Shown one piece after another: positions 31,880 through 42,012 of a stretch of DNA of 64,000 nt; within the stretch, counting starts at the first letter, position 1, and each line of letters starts with the position of its first letter. The stretch comes from Allofranklinella schreckenbergeri (GTDB taxonomy: Bacteria > Pseudomonadota > Gammaproteobacteria > Burkholderiales > Burkholderiaceae_C). The notes under the pieces are model-generated. The model had not been told where the DNA came from. It ran no database searches and saw nothing but the letters and a program-made list of their open reading frames with translations. The stretch is taken from contig NZ_RDQM01000010.1 of assembly GCF_003703475.1 (NCBI RefSeq), positions 91,310 to 155,309 on the forward strand, given 5' to 3'. A program made the position numbers and the translations under genes.

Positions 31880-33184
31880 TTATTGGCGAATGTGCCCTTC
31901 GCCCAGCACGATGTATTTGAGCGAGGTCAGCCCCTCCACGCCGACGGGGCCGCGGGCGTGGAATTTGTCGGTGCTGATGCCGATTTCCGCGCCCAGGCCG
32001 TATTCAAAGCCGTCGGCAAAGCGGGTGCTGGCGTTGACCATCACGCTGGCGGAATCGACTTCGCGCAAAAAGCGCTGGGCGTGCGGGTGGCTGGTGGTGA
32101 GGATGGCGTCGGTGTGGCCGCTGCCGTAGCGGTTGATGTGGGCGATGGCCTCGTCCAGCCCGGCGACGATTTTGATGCTGATGATGGGGGCCAGATATTC
32201 GCTGCTCCAGTCGTCTTCGGTGGCGGCGGTGATGTCCGCGCCTGCGGTTTGCACCAGCGGTGCGGCTTCGTCCGTCACGCGCATTTGCACGCCTTTGGCG
32301 GCGTAGATGGCGGCCATGCGCGGCAAAAACTGCGCCGCCACGCCGCGCGCTACCAGCAGGGTTTCAGTGGCATTGCAGGGGCTGTATTTCTGGGTTTTGG
32401 CGTTGTCGGCCACCGTCAGGGCCTGCTCGATGTCGCATGGCTCGTCCACATAGGTGTGGCAGATGCCGTCCAGGTGCTTGATGACGGGCACGCGCGCTTC
32501 GCTGCTGATGCGCTCGATCAGGCCGCGGCCGCCGCGCGGGATGATGACATCGACGAACTCGGGCATGGCAATGAGCTGGCCGACGGCGGCGCGATCAGTG
32601 GTGGGCACGAGCTGCACGCCGTCTTCAGGCAGACCCGCTGCTGCCAGCGCCTGGCGCACCAGTGCCGCCAGCGCCTGATTGGAGGTGATGGCCTCGCTGC
32701 CGCCGCGCAGGATGCAGGCGTTGCCGCTTTTGATGGCCAGGCTGGCCGCTTCGATGGTGACGTTGGGGCGGCTTTCGTAAATCATGCCGAACACGCCCAG
32801 CGGCACGCGCATTTGCCCCACGCGGATGCCGCTGGGGCGCTGGCGCATGCCGGTGATTTCGCCAATAGGGTCGGGCATGGCGGCCAGTTGCTCGCAGCCT
32901 TGGGCGGCGGTCTCCAGCACCTTGGGGGTGAGCAGGAGGCGGTCGATCATCGGCTCGGCCAGCCCGGCGGCGCGGGCGCGCTCAATGTCGCGGGCGTTTT
33001 CGGTTTGCAAGGCGTCCGTGTGCTGGCGCAGCAAACCGGCCAGCGTGTGCAGGGCCTGGGCTTTGGCGCTGGCGCTGGCAATGGCCATGCGGGCGCTGAC
33101 CTGGCGGGCTTGCTGGCCCAGGCGGTGCATCAGGGCGCGGGTATCGGTGGAAGGGGGGGGGGGGGGGGGGGCTGCCGTATTCAT
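31880..33184 (-). CDS. proA: Gamma-glutamyl phosphate reductase
   Basis: A 434-residue NADPH-dependent enzyme that reduces gamma-glutamyl phosphate to the semialdehyde in proline synthesis. Family segments are visible: [28 protein letters not shown], the nucleophile region [11 protein letters not shown], and [12 protein letters not shown]. The N-terminus is odd: codons 5-11 are read from a run of 19 C (19 G on the + strand), giving Pro6, and a change of one or two bases would break the frame. The next in-frame ATG (residue 20, MHRLGQQAR) could in principle start a nearly full-length protein. No proB is in the window. Confidence 0.93.
   Translation of the reverse strand: MNTAAPPPPPPSTDTRALMHRLGQQARQVSARMAIASASAKAQALHTLAGLLRQHTDALQTENARDIERARAAGLAEPMIDRLLLTPKVLETAAQGCEQLAAMPDPIGEITGMRQRPSGIRVGQMRVPLGVFGMIYESRPNVTIEAASLAIKSGNACILRGGSEAITSNQALAALVRQALAAAGLPEDGVQLVPTTDRAAVGQLIAMPEFVDVIIPRGGRGLIERISSEARVPVIKHLDGICHTYVDEPCDIEQALTVADNAKTQKYSPCNATETLLVARGVAAQFLPRMAAIYAAKGVQMRVTDEAAPLVQTAGADITAATEDDWSSEYLAPIISIKIVAGLDEAIAHINRYGSGHTDAILTTSHPHAQRFLREVDSASVMVNASTRFADGFEYGLGAEIGISTDKFHARGPVGVEGLTSLKYIVLGEGHIRQ
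33153..33171. repeat. 19-base homopolymeric G tract inside proA
   Basis: A run of 19 G on the + strand (C in the sense of proA), about 14 bases into the coding region. Tracts of this length slip readily in replication and are the classic basis of phase variation. The length given here keeps proA in frame. Sequencing error in the tract length is possible. Confidence 0.85.
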
Positions 33185-33320
33185 GGGTGGCTATTGTGCC
33201 TTTGCCAACGCGCCTGGCCCGGCGCGCTGTGCATGGGGGATGGGGGAGCCTGTTCGGGATTTTGGGCAGGCTCTGACGGACAATGCACACTTGTTTGACC
33301 CGATGTGATGCGTCCCAACG

Positions 33321-35318
33321 ATGAGCCAGCACGGCCAACTTCCCGGCGATACGGCAAGCGAGCGATCCAGCGAGCCGCTTTGCGATATGCCCAGTGATTC
33401 TTCCCCGCTCAATGCCCTGCCCCGTCATGGGCAGCGTCTGGCCGCACGCATCGTGCTCAGCTCGTTGGTGGCGTTGGCGATGGTGTTGGGCATGATTGGC
33501 ACCACCTTGTGGCTGTCCTGGCGTTTCGAGGGCGCGGGTGCGGCGATCAACGATGCGGGCAGCTTGCGCATGCTCTCCACGCGCGTCGCGGTGGGGCTGC
33601 TGCAAACGCCGCCTTCCGAGGCCATGGTGCGCCAGCAGATGCAGACGATCGATGCCACGCTGGCGCGCCTGGAAAAAGGCGATTTGCGCCCCGTCGTGTT
33701 GGCCGAAGACCCCATCGTGCGCCGCAAGCTCGCCGAAGTGGGGCGGCTGTGGCGTGAAGTGGGCAAGCCCCAGGCGCTGCTGGCCCTGCAAACGGGCGAT
33801 GCCAGCGCGTATATGGCGCAGTTGCCCGATACCGTGCAGCAAATCGATGCCTTCGTGGGCATGATCGAGCGCGACAACGACCGCAAAATCGTCGTGCTGC
33901 GCCTGGCGCAATGGGGCCTGGCGGCGTTTGCCGTGCTGGGCACGATGGTGATGATTTACCTGCTGTATTTGTGGATCATCGAGCCGATGCGCAAGCTGCG
34001 CGAGGGCTTGCAGCGCATGACCGAGCACGATTTCAGCTCCCGCCTGTACGTCGGTCGTGGCGATGAGTTTGGCCACCTGGCGCGCGGCTACAACCAGATG
34101 GCCGATGAGCTGCAAAGCCTCTACAGCGGCCTGGAGCAGCGCGTGGAAGAAAAAACCCGCCAACTGGCCAATCAAAACCGTCAGATCCGCGTGCTGTACG
34201 ACATGGCGGCGTTTCTGAATCAGCCCAACGATATCGAGGCCATGTGCGAGGGCTTTTTGAGCCGTGTGGCTGAGCAGGTGGGAGCCGACGGCGCCAGCGT
34301 GCGCACCTTGGATGTGGGCAGCGCGCAGTTGAGCCTGGTGGCTTCCTTTGGGTTGTCGCAGACGCTGACCGAATCCGAGCACTGCATGCCTGCGAGCGAT
34401 TGCCATTGCGGCCAGGTGACGCAGGACGAGCGCGCGTTGGGCGAGCGCGTCATCATGATTCGGGATTTGGGGCGCAACCCTGCGGTGGATTGCCGCCGCG
34501 ATGGCTTTACCAGCGTGGCCGTGTTCCCCATCGTCGCACGCGATGCCACGCTGGGGTCGTATTCCTTGCACTTTCGCCAGGCCCATGACCTCTCGCCCGC
34601 TGCGCGCGAGCTGCTGCAATCGCTGGGGCAGCTATTGGGTGTGGCGCTGGAAAACCGCCGCCTGGATGCCAAGGCGCGCGAGTTGGCCGTGGTGCAAGAG
34701 CGCAGCCTGGTGGCCCAGGGCCTGCACGACAGCTTGGCGCAGGGGCTGAATTTCCTCAATTTGCAATTGCAGTTGCTGGAAGACGCCAAGCAGCGACATG
34801 ACGAGCAAGAGATTGACGAAATCCTGCCCCTGCTGCGCACGGGTGTGGAGGACAGTTACCAGGACGTGCGCGAGCTGCTCACCAATTTCCGCAGCCGCCT
34901 CAAGCAAGGCGATTTGAGTGAGGCCATCAGCGATACGGTGGAGCGCTTTCGTCGCCAAAGCGGCTGCCAGACGACGCTGGATATCCAATACGATAAGGGC
35001 GCGCCGCTGGCGCCCGATCAGCAATTGCAGGTGCTGTTTGTGTTGCAGGAGGCGCTGTCCAACATCCGCAAGCACGCCCAGGCCCGGCATGTGCAGATCC
35101 GTATCGACAACGGGCGCGATTTCACCCTGCAAGTGCAAGACGACGGCCAGGGCTACGACCCGGCCGAAGTGGCCGCGCGCAGCGAAGCCCATGTAGGCTT
35201 GCATATCATGCGTGAGCGCGCCGCGCGCTTGAACGCGCATATCCGCCTTGAATCGGCCCCTGGCGAGGGCGCTCGCGTCGTGTTGACGCTGCCAGCCAGC
35301 GAACGCCAGGCCGCCTGA
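33321..35318 (+). CDS. narX: NarX-type nitrate/nitrite sensor kinase
   Basis: A 665-residue membrane sensor kinase. TM1 lies at about 43-66 and is followed by the nitrate-binding P-box-like stretch AGSLRMLSTRVA (79-90); the periplasmic four-helix domain runs to about 190 and TM2 to about 217, then HAMP, a GAF-like domain with several Cys (about 300-440), and a HisKA_3 kinase with His469 (GLHDSLAQ) and an HATPase domain (DDGQGYD). It should phosphorylate the adjacent NarL. The start has no strong Shine-Dalgarno and could be a few codons downstream. Confidence 0.9.
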   Translation: MSQHGQLPGDTASERSSEPLCDMPSDSSPLNALPRHGQRLAARIVLSSLVALAMVLGMIGTTLWLSWRFEGAGAAINDAGSLRMLSTRVAVGLLQTPPSEAMVRQQMQTIDATLARLEKGDLRPVVLAEDPIVRRKLAEVGRLWREVGKPQALLALQTGDASAYMAQLPDTVQQIDAFVGMIERDNDRKIVVLRLAQWGLAAFAVLGTMVMIYLLYLWIIEPMRKLREGLQRMTEHDFSSRLYVGRGDEFGHLARGYNQMADELQSLYSGLEQRVEEKTRQLANQNRQIRVLYDMAAFLNQPNDIEAMCEGFLSRVAEQVGADGASVRTLDVGSAQLSLVASFGLSQTLTESEHCMPASDCHCGQVTQDERALGERVIMIRDLGRNPAVDCRRDGFTSVAVFPIVARDATLGSYSLHFRQAHDLSPAARELLQSLGQLLGVALENRRLDAKARELAVVQERSLVAQGLHDSLAQGLNFLNLQLQLLEDAKQRHDEQEIDEILPLLRTGVEDSYQDVRELLTNFRSRLKQGDLSEAISDTVERFRRQSGCQTTLDIQYDKGAPLAPDQQLQVLFVLQEALSNIRKHAQARHVQIRIDNGRDFTLQVQDDGQGYDPAEVAARSEAHVGLHIMRERAARLNAHIRLESAPGEGARVVLTLPASERQAA

Positions 35319-35338
35319 CAATTCGAGATAACCACCCG

Positions 35339-36034
35339 ATGAAGAAAGAAGACGCTCGTTCCACGATTCGCATTTTGCTCATTGATGACCACACGCTGTT
35401 TCGCTCCGGCCTGCGCCTGTTGCTCAAGCGCCAGAGCGACTTTGACGTTGTGGCCGAGGCCGCCGATGGCATTGAGGGCCTCAAGCGCGCGCGCGAACTG
35501 CAACCCGATGTGATCTTGCTGGATCTGAATATGCCGGGCCTGAGCGGCCTGGAGGTGCTGCACATCCTCGCGCAAGACCTGCCTGCCTGCGCAGTCATTG
35601 TGCTGACCGTCTCCGAAGAAGGCGAGGAGCTGGCCCAGGCGCTGCGCAGCGGTGCGCGCGGCTACCTGGTGAAAAACATCGATGCCGATGCGCTGGTGTC
35701 CAGCATCCGCCGCGCCGTGGCCGGCGAGCCGGTGATCGACCCGGGGATGACGGTCAAGCTCGTCGAGCAATTTCGCAACCAGGCCCCGCCGCCGCCAGCG
35801 CCCAGCGCCGACGTTCAGGGCCAGCGCAGCAAGCTCACCGCCCGCGAGCTGCAAGTGGCGCAACTGCTGGCGCGCGGCGACAGCAACAAGGCCATCGCCC
35901 GCGAGCTGGATGTGACCGAGAGCACCGTGAAAATCCACGTGCAAAACGTGCTGAAGAAACTCAATCTGCACAGCCGCGTGCAAATTGCCGTTTACATGGT
36001 GGAGCACGGCATTGGCGAGGATGTGGCGTCGTGA
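35339..36034 (+). CDS. narL: NarL-type response regulator
   Basis: A 231-residue two-domain regulator: receiver with acidic pocket Asp16-Asp17 and phosphoacceptor Asp62 (LLDLNMPG), a Pro-rich linker (about 142-155), and a LuxR-type helix-turn-helix (LTARELQVAQLLARG; NKAIARELDVTESTV). It lies 20 bases after narX and forms a narXL pair. It would control nitrate- or nitrite-responsive genes; no nitrate reductase is in this window, so its targets are elsewhere. Confidence 0.92.
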   Translation: MKKEDARSTIRILLIDDHTLFRSGLRLLLKRQSDFDVVAEAADGIEGLKRARELQPDVILLDLNMPGLSGLEVLHILAQDLPACAVIVLTVSEEGEELAQALRSGARGYLVKNIDADALVSSIRRAVAGEPVIDPGMTVKLVEQFRNQAPPPPAPSADVQGQRSKLTARELQVAQLLARGDSNKAIARELDVTESTVKIHVQNVLKKLNLHSRVQIAVYMVEHGIGEDVAS

Positions 36035-36052
36035 GCGCATTCGATGTTTTTT

Positions 36053-36136
36053 GTAGATCAAAGGGTTATTAAAAAATTGATTTTCAATGACTGTTATGCC
36101 TAAATCGATTTTTCAAATTTCCTTTGATTTGTAAAA
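36053..36136 (+). repeat. 80-bp dispersed intergenic repeat, copy 8
   Basis: Degenerate left arm TAGATCAAAGGG, core TATGCCTAAATCG, right arm TTTCCTTTGATTTGTAAAATT. It begins 18 bases after the narL stop. Confidence 0.7.
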
Positions 36137-36140
36137 TTAA

Positions 36141-37697
<1,557 letters not shown>

Positions 37698-37934
37698 AAT
37701 GCCGGTACGCCGTTAGAGCCGTTTCGATGTTGATGCGGACACTTCTTGCAAGCGCGGCCCGCTCCCGTCATGCCCGCGAAGGCGGACAGGAAGGGAAGTG
37801 CCTCCGAGACGGACGTGTCCATTCGCAAACGATGGAGCAGAAAATACTCTAATCCCCTCTCGCATCGCGCAGGCCGGGCGGTTGACGCTGGGGCGCTGGC
37901 GCGATGCGGCGCTTTTGTAACGCCTGTTTTCGCC

Positions 37935-38261
37935 ATGGTTGACTCCCCACTTTCACCCATCCCCGGGGATGGCAGCGGCCTGCCCGGGCCAGCGCACCGC
38001 AAATGGGCCATCCTCTGGTGGTCGCTGGCGCTGGTTTGCGTGCTGGTGTCGTTTGGCTGCCTGCTGTACGCCTTGAGCAGCCCTTCTGCAGCCGAGGCCA
38101 AGGTGGGCCTGGGCAAGCATGTGAGCGCCATCGTCTGGCAAGTGGGGCAGATGGCGGCTATCGTCTGCTTCGGCCTGGGCATGTGGCAGTCGAAAAAACA
38201 CCGGCACTGGCAGCGCGAGCAACAGCGCTTGCGCGGCGAGGTGCAAGACCCCTGGGATTGA
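37935..38261 (+). CDS. Small two-span membrane protein of unknown function
   Basis: A 108-residue protein with two hydrophobic segments (about 22-48 and 62-84) and a basic, Gln/Arg-rich C-terminal tail (SKKHRHWQREQQR). The frame is open farther upstream, but those codons overlap a REP-like sequence and lack a ribosome binding site; MVDSPLSP is the best start. No family recognised. It lies alone between guaB and ridA. Confidence 0.55.
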   Translation: MVDSPLSPIPGDGSGLPGPAHRKWAILWWSLALVCVLVSFGCLLYALSSPSAAEAKVGLGKHVSAIVWQVGQMAAIVCFGLGMWQSKKHRHWQREQQRLRGEVQDPWD

Positions 38262-38302
38262 GCCGGCCAGCGGCGACGGCTTTGGCATGAAAATGCTGCT
38301 GT

Positions 38303-38336
38303 GCCAAGCCCGCGTGCGCGGGCGTTTGGCGTTTTA
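38303..38336 (+). terminator. Probable terminator
   Basis: GCCAAGCCCGCG / CGCGGGCGTTTGGC hairpin with one bulged base, followed by GTTTTA, 42 bases after the small membrane protein. Confidence 0.55.
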
Positions 38337-38385
38337 CCCACTGAGCGCTCCGATTTTCGGGGTGTGACTTCTGAACCGTCCAACT

Positions 38386-38754
38386 ATGAGCCAAGCAAAC
38401 CATCCCGTCATCACCCGCCACGGCGTTGGCCCGCGTCTGTCCGAAGCGGCCGTGTGCAACGGCATGGTGTACCTCGCGGGCATGGTGCCCGAAGGCGATG
38501 CCACGGACATTCGCGCGCAAACGGCGGATGTGCTGGCGCAAATCGATGCGCATCTGGCCGCTTGCGGCAGCGACAAAACCCGCCTGCTGCGCGTGCAAAT
38601 CTATCTGGCCGACATCCAGGAGATCGACGCCATGAATGAGGTCTGGGATGCTTGGGTACCCGCAGGCCACACCCCGCCGCGGGCCACGGTGCAGGCGGCT
38701 TTGGCGCGACCGCAATGGCGTATTGAAATCGTGGCGACGGCCGCGCAGGGCTGA
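38386..38754 (+). CDS. RidA (YjgF/UK114) family protein
   Basis: A 122-residue RidA-family protein; these trimeric enzymes hydrolyse reactive enamine/imine intermediates to ketoacids and ammonia. Family features include NGMVYLAGMVPEG, the region LLRVQIYLAD with the conserved Arg before the strand, and the C-terminal [13 protein letters not shown]. Its last 43 codons lie in a 388-bp direct repeat, and a second copy of that 3' end is fused to foreign sequence at 39994-40123. This full-length copy appears intact. Confidence 0.88.
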   Translation: MSQANHPVITRHGVGPRLSEAAVCNGMVYLAGMVPEGDATDIRAQTADVLAQIDAHLAACGSDKTRLLRVQIYLADIQEIDAMNEVWDAWVPAGHTPPRATVQAALARPQWRIEIVATAAQG

Positions 38755-39012
38755 AGAGCCTGCCGCAGCTGCTTTGTTGTTGCCTCGCCGAGACCATGCG
38801 CTCCGCTCCTCCGCCCCCGCAAACGCCGCGCTGTGACCAGACCGCCGTCTGGCAGGCCTTGCAGCAGCATTTCCAACGCAACGGCCAGTATTTCGACGTG
38901 CGTCAGGCGCTGCGCAGCGATGCGGGGCGCTTTGCGCGCATGGCTTTGCAAGCGCCGGGCATCCGTGCCGATTTCTCGCGCAATTGGCTGGACGAGGCCA
39001 CCTGCGCCTTGC
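38625..39012. repeat. Direct repeat A (388 bp): ridA 3' end plus pgi 5' end
   Basis: Runs from CGACGCCATGAATGA to CCTGCGCCTTGC and matches 39994-40381 over the same length with about 13 differences by my count (about 97% identity). It bounds a 981-bp foreign segment on the left. Confidence 0.92.
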
Positions 39013-39023
39013 ACCGGATTTGA
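38796..39023 (+). pseudogene. Truncated 5' copy of pgi
   Basis: Codes for the first 71 residues of glucose-6-phosphate isomerase, almost identical to the start of the intact gene at 40165 (one substitution, Met for Leu), then diverges after CALH into five foreign codons and a TGA. It lacks the whole sugar-isomerase domain and cannot be functional. It is the left remnant of a duplication that separates ridA from pgi. Confidence 0.9.
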
Positions 39024-39026
39024 GCC

Positions 39027-39887
39027 GTGCGGCGCGATGTACGCCCTTTCGCAGCGGTGCTGCTGATTTTTGCGGCCTGTTTGTCGCTGCGCTTGGGGGA
39101 GTATTTCGTACTGCGTACCGACCAGACTTTCTGGACCGAGGCATTTGTGCACAAGCTGGCAGGGATTGCCCTGCTGTTTTCGGCTTTGCATTATTTCCGT
39201 TTGCGCACGGCGGATATTGGTTGGCCGCGTCGCGGCATCGCCAGGGGCATGGCGATGGGCGCAGGCTTCGGTGCGGCTTTGTATGCTGCGGTTTATACGC
39301 TGGAAATGCTGTGGCTGGCGGCACAGGGAGAAGCGCCCGCCCTTGAGGTGTACGTCAGCGCTTATTCCGTACACGGCAATATCGGCAGGCAGACGGCATG
39401 GATATTTTTCCTGATTTGCGCGCTCGGCAATGTCATCAATGTCACGATGGAGGAGGGCGTATTTCGCGGTCTGTTTCCGCGCTTATTGCAGGCGCGTTAC
39501 CGCTTTTTGCCCGCCGCCGTGTTTTCTGCGCTGCTTTTCGGCGTGTGGCATGCGGTCGCGCCGCTGCGCGCATGGTCGGACGGGGAGATGACGGCGATGG
39601 CGGCGGCGTTACAGGCGCTGTTGCTGGTCTTTACCACTGCGCTAATCGGCTTCAAGTTCGCCCTGCTGACCCGTCTTACCGGCAATCTGTATTTCGCGAT
39701 GGGTGACCATTTCGCCAACAATTTCATCATCAATATCCTGCACATGACCACGCGGAGCGGCACGGACGAGTGGCTCGGCATCCGCATCGCCGTTGCGCAG
39801 GGTATTTCTTTTTTACTGGTGTCGGTTTGTTACGCCGCTGTAGCGGACAGGACGGAAACCGGCCGCCGTCTGTCTTGGAGAGAGTAA
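39027..39887 (+). CDS. CPBP-family intramembrane glutamic protease
   Basis: A 286-residue polytopic protein with the CPBP (Abi) motifs: Glu142-Glu143 and Arg in EEGVFRG, FGVWH with His175, and the third motif MGDHFANN. Such proteases cleave within membranes and often serve bacteriocin immunity or maturation. The start is given as GTG directly after the junction and two codons behind the stop of the pgi fragment; the native start may have been lost. Its base and codon use (AT-richer, fewer GCG/CTG runs) differ from the neighbours, and it is followed by a truncated UPF0210 start, so it was very probably acquired from another genus. Confidence 0.85.
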   Translation: MRRDVRPFAAVLLIFAACLSLRLGEYFVLRTDQTFWTEAFVHKLAGIALLFSALHYFRLRTADIGWPRRGIARGMAMGAGFGAALYAAVYTLEMLWLAAQGEAPALEVYVSAYSVHGNIGRQTAWIFFLICALGNVINVTMEEGVFRGLFPRLLQARYRFLPAAVFSALLFGVWHAVAPLRAWSDGEMTAMAAALQALLLVFTTALIGFKFALLTRLTGNLYFAMGDHFANNFIINILHMTTRSGTDEWLGIRIAVAQGISFLLVSVCYAAVADRTETGRRLSWRE

Positions 39888-39889
39888 TC

Positions 39890-40123
39890 ATGTCTTTGCA
39901 TTCCTATGAAATCCTCGAAACCGTGCGTATGGTGGTTGATCAGAATTTCGATGTGCGCACCATTACCCAGGGCATTGATCTGCACGACTGCACCGACGCC
40001 ATGAATGAAGTCTGGGATGCCTGGGCGCCCGCAGGCGACACCCCGCCGCGGGCCACGGTGCAGGCGGCTTTGGCGCGGCCGCAGTGGCGCATTGAAATCG
40101 TGGCGACGGCCGCGCAGGGCTGA
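39890..40123 (+). pseudogene. Chimeric ORF: UPF0210 N-terminus fused in frame to the ridA C-terminus
   Basis: A 77-codon frame with GGAG before its ATG. Residues 1-35 ([14 protein letters not shown] ... GIDLHDC) match the start of UPF0210/PFL-family proteins; from Asp36-Ala37 it switches exactly into the RidA C-terminus at the edge of direct repeat B. Neither parent domain is complete, so a function is unlikely, although the product could be translated. The join marks the right end of the foreign segment. Confidence 0.8.
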
Positions 40124-40381
40124 AGAGCCTGCCGCAGCTGCTTTGTTGTTGTCCCGCCGTGACCATGCGCTCCGCTCCCCCGCCCCCGCAAACGCCGCGC
40201 TGTGACCAGACCGCCGTCTGGCAGGCCTTGCAGCAGCATTTCCAACGCAACGGCCAGTATTTCGACGTGCGTCAGGCGCTGCGCAGCGATGCGGGGCGCT
40301 TTGCGCGCCTGGCTTTGCAAGCGCCGGGCATCCGTGCCGATTTCTCGCGCAATTGGCTGGACGAGGCCACCTGCGCCTTGC
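39994..40381. repeat. Direct repeat B (388 bp): ridA 3' end plus pgi 5' end
   Basis: Second copy of the sequence at 38625-39012, offset by 1,369 bases. Here the pgi end continues into the intact gene. Copy A instead continues upstream into the intact ridA, so the native ridA-pgi junction has been duplicated. Confidence 0.92.
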
Positions 40382-41820
40382 TCAACGATTTGGCCCGGGC
40401 CTGCGATCTGCCCGCCTCCATCGAAGCGCTGTTTGCCGGGGCGGCTCTGAATACCACCGAGCAGCGCGCCGCCTGGCATGTGCTGCTGCGCTGCCCGCAA
40501 GACTTCCGAAGCGGCGATGCCGCCACCGATGAAGCGCTGGCCCAAACACGCGCGGCGCAGCAGGCGTTTCTGCAATTTGCCGAACAGGTGCGCGCCGATC
40601 CCGGCATCACCGACGTGGTCAACATCGGCATCGGCGGCTCCGACCTGGGGCCGGCGGTGGTGGTGCAGGCGCTGGAAGCCTTCCGCGATGGCCAGGGCCA
40701 TGACGGGGGCAGCTGTGGTGAGGGAAAGAGCAAGCGCGTGCATTTCGTCTCCAACATGGATGGCGACGATCTGGGCCTGAAGCTGCGCGAGCTCGATCCC
40801 GCCCGCACCTTGTTTTTGCTGGCCTCCAAATCCTTTGGCACGGCCGAGACGGTGGTCAACGCCCAGGCCGCGCGCGCCTGGGTGCTGCAAGCGCATGGCT
40901 GGACGGGCGCAGCAGACGCAGCCTCGCATCTGCCCGAGCGCTTGCCCGAGCCGTTGCGCCAGCTCATCGCCCGGCGTTTCGTCGCCATGACCAGCAACTG
41001 CCAGGCCGCGCAGGCGTTTGGCGTGCAAACCATCTTCCCCTTTGCCGATTGGGTGGGCGGGCGGTTTTCGCTGTGGTCCAGCATCGGCCTGTCCATTGCC
41101 ATCGCCGTGGGCAGTGCGCACTTTCGCGCGCTGCTGGCCGGGGCGCACGCGATGGATCAGCACTTTCGCCACACGCCGTTGGCGCGCAATCTGCCGGTGC
41201 AACTGGCCTTGCTGGATGTGTGGTATCGCAACTTCCACGGCCTGGCCACGCGCTGCATTGCGCCCTACAGCCACGGCCTGCGGCGTTTGCCCGCGTATTT
41301 GCAGCAATTGGAGATGGAGAGCAACGGCAAGGGCTGCGACAGCGCGGGCCAGCCGCTGCCCATTGCCACCGCGCCCGTGGTCTGGGGCGAGGCGGGCACC
41401 AATGGCCAGCATGCGTTTTTCCAGCTCATCCACCAGGGGCCGCAAATCATCCCGGTGGAATTCATCGTGGTGCGCGAGAGGGGGTTGGGCAGCGATGCGC
41501 AGCACCGCGCCCTGCTGGCCAATGCCGTGGCGCAAGCGCAGGCGCTGACCGAAGGGCGCAGCGATGGCCCGCCCTACACCCACTGCCCCGGTGGGCGGCC
41601 CAGCACCATGCTGGTGCTCGACCGGCTCGATCCCGCCAGCGTGGGCGCGCTGATTGCGCTGTACGAGCACCGCACCTTCGTGGCCGGACGGCTGTGGGGC
41701 ATCAACAGCTTCGACCAATGGGGCGTGGAGCTGGGCAAGATGCTGGCGCGCCACATCCTGGAGGGCGACGCGCCGTCAAAAGGCGGCGAGGGCGAAGGGG
41801 TGATGGCCTGGCTGCGCTGA
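40165..41820 (+). CDS. pgi: Glucose-6-phosphate isomerase
   Basis: A 551-residue enzyme interconverting glucose 6-phosphate and fructose 6-phosphate. Visible signatures are VNIGIGGSDLGPAVV, the SKSFGTAETVVNA loop, DWVGGRFSLWSSIGL (PGI signature 1), the EMESNGKG segment with the catalytic Glu, GEAGTNGQHAFFQLIHQG and the C-terminal NSFDQWGVELGK with the catalytic Lys. A GTG two codons upstream is not conserved in the duplicate copy (GAG there), so the ATG at 40165 is used. The first 71 codons lie in direct repeat B. Confidence 0.95.
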   Translation: MRSAPPPPQTPRCDQTAVWQALQQHFQRNGQYFDVRQALRSDAGRFARLALQAPGIRADFSRNWLDEATCALLNDLARACDLPASIEALFAGAALNTTEQRAAWHVLLRCPQDFRSGDAATDEALAQTRAAQQAFLQFAEQVRADPGITDVVNIGIGGSDLGPAVVVQALEAFRDGQGHDGGSCGEGKSKRVHFVSNMDGDDLGLKLRELDPARTLFLLASKSFGTAETVVNAQAARAWVLQAHGWTGAADAASHLPERLPEPLRQLIARRFVAMTSNCQAAQAFGVQTIFPFADWVGGRFSLWSSIGLSIAIAVGSAHFRALLAGAHAMDQHFRHTPLARNLPVQLALLDVWYRNFHGLATRCIAPYSHGLRRLPAYLQQLEMESNGKGCDSAGQPLPIATAPVVWGEAGTNGQHAFFQLIHQGPQIIPVEFIVVRERGLGSDAQHRALLANAVAQAQALTEGRSDGPPYTHCPGGRPSTMLVLDRLDPASVGALIALYEHRTFVAGRLWGINSFDQWGVELGKMLARHILEGDAPSKGGEGEGVMAWLR

Positions 41821-41823
41821 GAT

Positions 41824-41901
41824 CAATTCCATTTCAAAAGAAAGCAGGCCCCTTACCCATATTGCCGAAACAGGGTTGTTTTCATTCCCTTGATTGGCAA
41901 T
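41824..41901 (+). repeat. 80-bp dispersed intergenic repeat, copy 9
   Basis: Left arm CAATTCCATTTCAAAAGAAA, core TGCCGAAACAGGG, right arm TTCCCTTGATTGGCAAT. It starts three bases after the pgi stop. Confidence 0.8.
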
Positions 41902-41910
41902 CAAGGAATT

Positions 41911-41985
41911 GTTTTTATAAATCAAAAGAAACAAAACATGCCGCTTTCGGCATGATGGCGCTGAAGTGGTTTTTCTTTTGGTTGG
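41911..41985 (-). repeat. 80-bp dispersed intergenic repeat, copy 10
   Basis: Inverse orientation, back to back with copy 9: left arm TTTATAAATCAAAAGAAAC, core hairpin TGCCGCTTTCGGCA, right arm TTTTTCTTTTGGTT. It ends 27 bases from the corA stop. Confidence 0.8.
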
Positions 41986-42012
41986 ATGGATCGGGACGCG
42001 TGGCAAACCTGC

